DNA of 64,000 nt from Podaxis mareebaensis (lineage: Eukaryota > Basidiomycota > Agaricomycetes > Agaricales > Agaricaceae): assembly GCA_018524725.1 (NCBI GenBank), contig JAEUWP010000307.1, positions 25,177-89,176 of the forward strand, given 5' to 3'. The position numbers and the translations under genes are program-made. The notes beneath the pieces are model-generated. The model saw only the letters and a program-made list of their open reading frames with translations, searched no databases and had not been told where the DNA came from. Positions 61,316 to 64,000 of the stretch are shown in pieces (the first letter of the stretch is position 1; each line of letters begins with the position of its first letter).

Positions 61316-64000
61316 AAACCACTGAACAACGAGATAACAAATGCACTCCTAGGTTTAACTGCTCTCTCCTTGTCTACACCAGTCACAACCAGCATCCTAA
61401 CTCATGAGAAAAAGCACCCAGACACCGCGAGGGTAGACTAGATCATGTCAAGACACCCATTGCCTACTTTACACCACAACTTCTCACCCGCCATGATAAC
61501 ACATTACCAGAAGCGATAGTCTCGTTCTTCTTGTCCTGCTCTGTCAAATTAATGTGATATTGATCTCAGTGCTCAGTCAACCCCATCACAACACTTTCTA
61601 TCATTTCGATGAATTTGGGAGAGAACTTGAAATGCGAGAGCCTCAATCATTCAATAAGTATTCAATAAATGTTGACTGAGATGCGCCGACAGGATCCTTG
61701 AGGGTCGGAATGCTTGTGCAAGAACCGTCACGACTACTTTAAGACAGCCCGGAATGTTGCTTGTATTTTTTTCTGATATGAATTTCCCTCAGAAGTATGC
61801 TCCTTTGGGTACAGCAGAAATTCCTGCAATAGATATTCCTTCCTTTGCACCTTAATCTCGCCTGCCTCGCTTTGCAGGAGCCGTTAGCCCTCCCATTCCA
61901 GACTTTGGTTATATTAAACAGGTATTCACATGACAGGAATATTAAAAGCAAGTCTTAGGAGATAGGCACCTCTAGTTGATTGATGGACGGGCCCAGGAGG
62001 GGAAGACAAAGCAAAAATGAGCCAGAGGAATTGGGTCGAAATCCAGTGATCTTAGAAGACAGCGTTTTCGCCCAAAAGCTTCGGCATATACAGACCGTAG
62101 GACAGGAAGGTTCCTATCTCGAAAGATCGGATTCGAAGACGAATTTGAAGGGATTCACATGAGGATCTAAGATAACGGGTTACGGGATATGAGTCGTCCC
62201 ACCCTTTGCAGGAAGTTTGGCTGTTAAGGTCCAGTTCTTCGTCTCTGACAAATTGACCACTCCAATAAAAGAAGCGGCGGTCTGAGTAATCTCCGGTGCC
62301 ACTAGACTTGTCGAGGCTGACCGTCGTTTTACGGCTACGCGGACACATCGTGGTGAAGGAGCCCCTCTTAGGCGACATCCTACGGGCCAGAACATTCTGG
62401 CAAAACCACAACTCCCATCCGTCACCTATCCGATCTGACCGTCTCCGTTTCTAGCCTTCCACAAAGCCGAGGATACTAATTCTTTTGCTCGCTCCGTATA
62501 TTTATTTATGCTCCTGAGGCTGTTCACCTCCTGACAGCACCGGCTGCGTACGTCGAAACAGCCTTCCTAAAAATAGCATATATGACTCCCCATCGTCGGC
62601 AGATGGGTCATATGAGTACCTCCTCGCTCATGATCATTTAATCTCGATTCAGTCTCGCACGTTCGCGTCCATATGGGTCCTTAGCACATACTGTGGAATT
62701 TCATGGATGGTGAGCAAACGACACTATAAATCCCACCTTGAATCGGGAACCCGGAGTCAAACAAACCAAACCAGCGCAAGCTTGCAATCCTCTGGATTTC
62801 ACTGTTTATTTTCCCGAGTCATCATCCCGTAAGACTTAACCATATCTCGACTCGGGAACTCGGTGACACGCCGATATTCTCCAGTTCTTTGCACTCACAA
62901 AAATCACCTTTGGCAAAAACGTTCTCCACCTTTCTGGAATATAAATACTGTCCCTCGTGTGTACTGTTTTAAACCCCCTTGCGTAGTCCAAGCCCGAGTT
63001 ACTCTTTTCCGCTTCTTTGCTGCCTCTCAGCTCGTCAGGCACTGTGTCGCCTCCCTGCGTCCCACGGCCAGCTTGGCTAGGAGCTATACAACCGCGCTGA
63101 CAACGTTGTCGCATAGTCCCAGCGATATAATACGAATTATCCCTTCGTCCGTGCATAAACCAGATACGTGTCGGTCCAGAGCACGAAGAATTACGTTCCC
63201 CACTATCGCAGGCAATAACCACCAGCGGTTACACCTATGATTTATGTCCCGACAAAGTTGCTAGCTCAAGCCGTACTAGGCATTTGATATACCGAGTCGC
63301 ATCCGCGACCGCCCCACGGCCCCAGCGGTCCGCACGGAATCTACCGGTGACTACCTCACATTTTTTGTAACTGACCAATGTATTGACAATTTATTCTATT
63401 CGTTCCCTAGTGCGGGTGGGGCCTTGATGACCCCCGCCCTTCTAGGTGTAAGTCTTGCTCCCATTCCGGTTTTAGTCAATATGCTGATGGATCTCTTAAA
63501 TCCAGTATTGGGTGTGATATTGATACTAGATTTCACTTTCTTCTTCTTTATGTTTTGCACTCTTCTTGTGTTTGTTAATGCATCATCATGTTGTCTAAAT
63601 ATAATATTTAACTTAAGCATCAGAAGGAGTGTTCAATGTATCCTCTTCCAGCTCAGCTCTAAGTAGGAGTTTAACACTAAACCACAGGATGAATCAATGT
63701 TAACAAATCCAAGCTGTCTCTTAGCCATCCTTCTTGACCTCTATTACCTCAAAATGCTCATATCAAGTGTATTTCTCATCATTCTGGGAGGTTGTAGAAC
63801 AATGAAGACTCGGAAGACACTATCTGTAACCAAAATTGGTCAGGGTTCTGAAGAGTGATAACTTCGTTAAGTAGCGAGTGTGTCAGCATCCGTCTGACAC
63901 TAGGGCTTCAACCTGTAAGTTGTGATGGGGTGGATGGAAAGCGACGAGAGCAAAAGATGGCTGGGGAGAAGAGAGAGAGAGAAAGAGCTAATATTTCGAT
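61316..64000. other. Region without recognised genes
   Basis: No open frame shows a domain or consistent splicing; the longest are 119-128 codons and overlap in opposite strands. From 63469 to 63809 the sequence becomes AT-rich and lacks CG, like the repeat block at 23-32 kb, so the edge of another decayed repeat may lie here. A short GA-rich run occurs at about 63970. Confidence 0.45.

Noticed and set aside
1..64000. Search for tRNA genes, rRNA and CRISPR arrays
   Set aside because: Sequences resembling the TPsiC box (for example near 6158 and 13210) lack a matching acceptor stem or A box; no regularly spaced repeats were found.

Overview
The window is nuclear DNA of a filamentous basidiomycete, most likely a mushroom-forming Agaricomycete. 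Genes are split by many introns of about 45-70 bp with GT-AG borders. The conserved proteins are typically fungal (Mkt1, Notchless/Rsa4, a DH-PH-FYVE Rho exchange factor, a VPS9 Rab exchange factor). Several other proteins look like families common in mushrooms. All gene models were built by eye: each intron was placed by requiring GT-AG borders, an uninterrupted frame and a total length divisible by three.

Layout. 0.3-4.5 kb: mkt1 and a small protein with a zinc-finger-like C-terminal tail, both on +. 4.5-14.7 kb: a gene-free stretch of about 10 kb. 14.7-15.6 kb: a 926-bp TA-flanked inverted-repeat element carrying a broken transposase-like remnant. 16.4-23.4 kb: rsa4/Notchless (+), the FYVE/RhoGEF gene (-) and a small SAM methyltransferase (+). 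23.4-32.3 kb: a block of decayed repeats with two broken Tc1-like transposons, a gag-like zinc-knuckle frame with in-frame stops, and one intact small LTR element (TRIM-like). 32.5-34.4 kb: an O-fucosyltransferase-like type II membrane protein (-). 34.4-41.7 kb: sparse, with a secreted orphan candidate, a weak hypothetical gene and a decayed copy of part of the neighbouring methyltransferase gene. 41.7-47.3 kb: an acid-ceramidase-like hydrolase (+) facing a very long methyltransferase (-). 50.1-55.1 kb: a tandem pair of multi-pass membrane paralogues. 55.8-61.3 kb: the VPS9 protein (-), divergent from a coiled-coil protein (+). 61.3-64 kb: no gene recognised.

The gene set is mostly housekeeping and regulation: ribosome assembly, mRNA regulation, Rho/Rab signalling on endosomes and lipid hydrolysis. 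I see no biosynthetic cluster, CRISPR array, rRNA or tRNA gene. The most striking signal is the repeat block at 23.4-32.3 kb. By eye it lacks the dinucleotide CG over about 8 kb, except inside the young LTR element. That pattern fits CpG-directed methylation and mutation of repeats, with the LTR element inserted after the decay.
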